DNA of 64,000 nt from an uncultured Acetobacteroides sp. (GTDB lineage Bacteria; Bacteroidota; Bacteroidia; Bacteroidales; ZOR0009). Below are positions 62,778 to 64,000 of the stretch, piece by piece. The stretch lies in the NCBI RefSeq assembly GCF_963678165.1, contig NZ_OY782755.1:310001-374000 (forward strand). The letters run 5' to 3'. The first letter of the stretch is position 1. Each line of letters begins with the position of its first letter. A program made the translations under genes and the position numbers. The notes beneath the pieces were generated by a model. That model did no database searches and was not told the DNA's origin. It saw nothing but the letters and a program-made list of their open reading frames with translations.

Positions 62778-63040
62778 GCTAAAAGTGACAGACACGGAGC
62801 TAAAAGTGACAGACACGGAGCAAGAAGTGACAGATACAAAGCTAAAAGCTACAGACACGAGACCAAAAGTGACAGACACATAGCTAAAAGCTACAGGCAC
62901 GAAGCCAGAAGTGACAGACACGACGTTAAAAGCTATAGGTACGAAGCTAAAAGTGACAGACATGGAGCCAAAAGCTACAGGCACGATGCTAAAAGCTACA
63001 GGCACGAGGCCAGAAGCTACAGAGGCGAAGGCAAAAGCTT
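62778..63040. repeat. 21-bp tandem array G
   Basis: About 12 units of 21 bp of the form GCTAAAAGTGACAGACACGG plus one base, alternating between GTGACAG and GCTACAG versions. A heptapeptide-repeat open frame exists on each strand, which is expected from the period. It lies upstream of cstA and downstream of a gene relic. Confidence 0.92.
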
Positions 63041-63054
63041 GGGGACGGCTATCA

Positions 63055-63098
63055 GAAAAAGGAAGGCGGAAGCGACCTTTGGGGGGACTTCCGCCTTC
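63055..63098 (-). terminator. terminator of the minus-strand gene remnant
   Basis: GAAGGCGGAAG (63062-63072) and CTTCCGCCTTC (63088-63098) form a perfect 11-bp stem; on the minus strand CTTTTT follows. It lies about 55 bp after the stop of the remnant at 63153. Confidence 0.75.
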
Positions 63099-63152
63099 TA
63101 TGCCATGGGCGATGCGGCAATGCTCGGAAGCCGAGAGTATGGAGCCACTGGG

Positions 63153-63287
63153 CTATTCGTTTCTAAAGTCGATCTTGGCCACCTGCTTGTACTCGGGGCT
63201 GGTAGCGCCAAATAGCGACTTGATGTAGGTTTTGGCATCGAGTGCTACATCTACCAGGCAGGTTTCTGAGGTGCTGGTTATAATAAT
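63153..63287 (-). pseudogene. C-terminal gene remnant (44 codons) with intact terminator
   Basis: Minus-strand reading gives TCLVDVALDAKTYIKSLFG, then ATSPEYKQVAKIDFRNE and a stop. It has protein-like composition and no start, and is cut by an in-frame stop on its upstream side. Similar C-termini (K-Y-K-S-x-F/Y-G..SPEY..V..I.F) occur in small Bacteroidota hypothetical proteins as far as I recall. With its terminator still present, it looks like the 3' end of a lost gene. Confidence 0.45.
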
Positions 63288-63727
63288 CTAGGTTTAAATG
63301 TTGCACTTAAGCATCGAAACGATCTAAAGCTATAAACTTTGGTTAACATCGCCATGACTTTGTATGACTGTTTTTAGCTAGATGAAGAGGTTGTTCCTGC
63401 TATGTGGCTCTGGTGGCGTATAGAGGCTTTTTAGGGGTGAACTTTTTAACTTAAACGATGGGAAGGGTGGGGGATTTTTGGTAGGTTTGGGGCGCTAAAA
63501 AAAATCTACGTTTAGCAGTAGAACGATAAAAACACAGATTCTAGAAATAAGTATTGGTGAAAAATAAAGTTATAGAGCAAAAGTTGATGGGGTTAATGTT
63601 TATAGCTTCGATTGTAGGTTGTTTTGGGTGGATTTGTTTGATCAAACGAAGTAGGATTTTAGAGCCTTAAAAAATTATCACTAAGCTTAGTTGTGGGTAT
63701 ATTCTTATTTTAAATAAAATCTCTTTG
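63288..63727. other. AT-rich intergenic region, no gene seen
   Basis: About 440 bp before the last gene. It contains the palindrome GTTTGATCAAAC at 63636-63647. No open reading frame, repeat family or exact TAnnTTTG box was found. Confidence 0.5.
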
Positions 63728-64000
63728 ATGAAAAATGTACTATTCTTAGTGGCATTGATGCTTTTGCCATTACCGTTTTATGGGCAGAAGTTGGTTGCAA
63801 AAAAAGACTTTTCGAATTGGACTCTTTTTTCTGATTCTTACGACCGCCCTCAGTATAAGCCTACAGGCGATGGTAGATTTATTGCTTACTACCGAACCTC
63901 GCTTAACGATTCGGGCATTATGCTTTTGGATAGCAGCCTAAACGTGCAGAAGAACATTAGCCTTAAACTGACAAAAAACAGGGTCGTGCAGTTTAGTTCT
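63728..64000 (+). CDS. secreted protein, truncated by the window end
   Basis: The first 91 codons of a gene that continues past the window. It starts MKNVLFLVALMLLPLPFYGQ, a signal peptide with likely cleavage after FYG or FYGQ. The mature part begins KLVAKKDFSNWTLFSDSYDR and contains a DSGIMLLDSSLNVQKN segment that may be the first blade of a repeat-type beta fold. Too little is present to assign a family. Confidence 0.7.
   Translation, partial: MKNVLFLVALMLLPLPFYGQKLVAKKDFSNWTLFSDSYDRPQYKPTGDGRFIAYYRTSLNDSGIMLLDSSLNVQKNISLKLTKNRVVQFSS

Noticed and set aside
62754..63005. 83-residue hydrophobic heptad-repeat protein on the minus strand of array G
   Set aside because: It is explained by the 21-bp period; the opposite strand is open too, and no ribosome-binding or promoter signal was found.

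Overview
The window comes from a member of the Bacteroidota, most likely Bacteroidales, with moderate GC content. Several features support this. Many gene families are typical of that phylum (YaiO/TPR barrel, DUF5916, DUF3667, DUF2723, DUF6427, DUF6261, BACON and DUF5977 domains, DUF6443-type RHS proteins, S46 dipeptidyl-peptidase, LytS/LytTR pair). Promoter -7 boxes fit TAnnTTTG, and Shine-Dalgarno sequences are mostly weak. No rRNA, tRNA or CRISPR array was recognised. No species can be named from the sequence alone.

Layout. 1-9.5 kb: tag (3-methyladenine glycosylase I), then a tight five-gene operon (CheY-like receiver, TPR/YaiO barrel, LtaS-like sulfatase, membrane HEAT protein, processive GT2) that looks like a regulated envelope or exopolysaccharide system, facing a LytS/LytTR two-component pair. 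9.6-18.6 kb: a small protein gene with a probable 3' frameshift, then two large secreted YD/RHS-type proteins and a small lipoprotein, compositionally mosaic with AT-rich blocks. 18.9-26.5 kb: UMF1-type MFS transporter, sodium:solute symporter, DUF5916 outer-membrane protein and a PepSY-like lipoprotein. 26.6-28.0 kb: an intact IS256-family element with a perfect 8-bp target duplication. 28.3-36.7 kb: an HTH gene, a membrane protein and a complete late biotin pathway in the order bioB-bioA-bioF-bioG-bioC-bioD, with repeats at most junctions. 36.8-47.9 kb: two DUF3667 paralogues, deoC, an outer-membrane barrel, a DUF2723 membrane protein, a polysaccharide deacetylase, purD and a DUF6427 protein. 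48.2-50.2 kb: ilvD behind a leader peptide and attenuator. 50.4-64 kb: a small secreted protein, DUF6261, an AAG-type glycosylase, an HPt-glycosyltransferase-receiver cluster, an S46 peptidase, rnhB with a glycosyltransferase, cstA, and the start of a secreted protein cut by the window edge.

The most unusual property is the repeat landscape. Seven intergenic tandem arrays with unrelated unit sequences have periods of 21 bp (three), 42 bp (three) or 22 bp (one), and most units contain dyad symmetry. Two 42-bp arrays share an outer scaffold but carry different palindromic cores. In addition, heptanucleotide repeats sit just after stop codons and just before start codons in the biotin cluster and before purD, and a dispersed palindrome of about 110 bp recurs seven times. 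The second strong signal is a classical branched-chain leader-peptide attenuator upstream of ilvD, with a seven-residue Ile/Leu/Val run and mutually exclusive hairpins.
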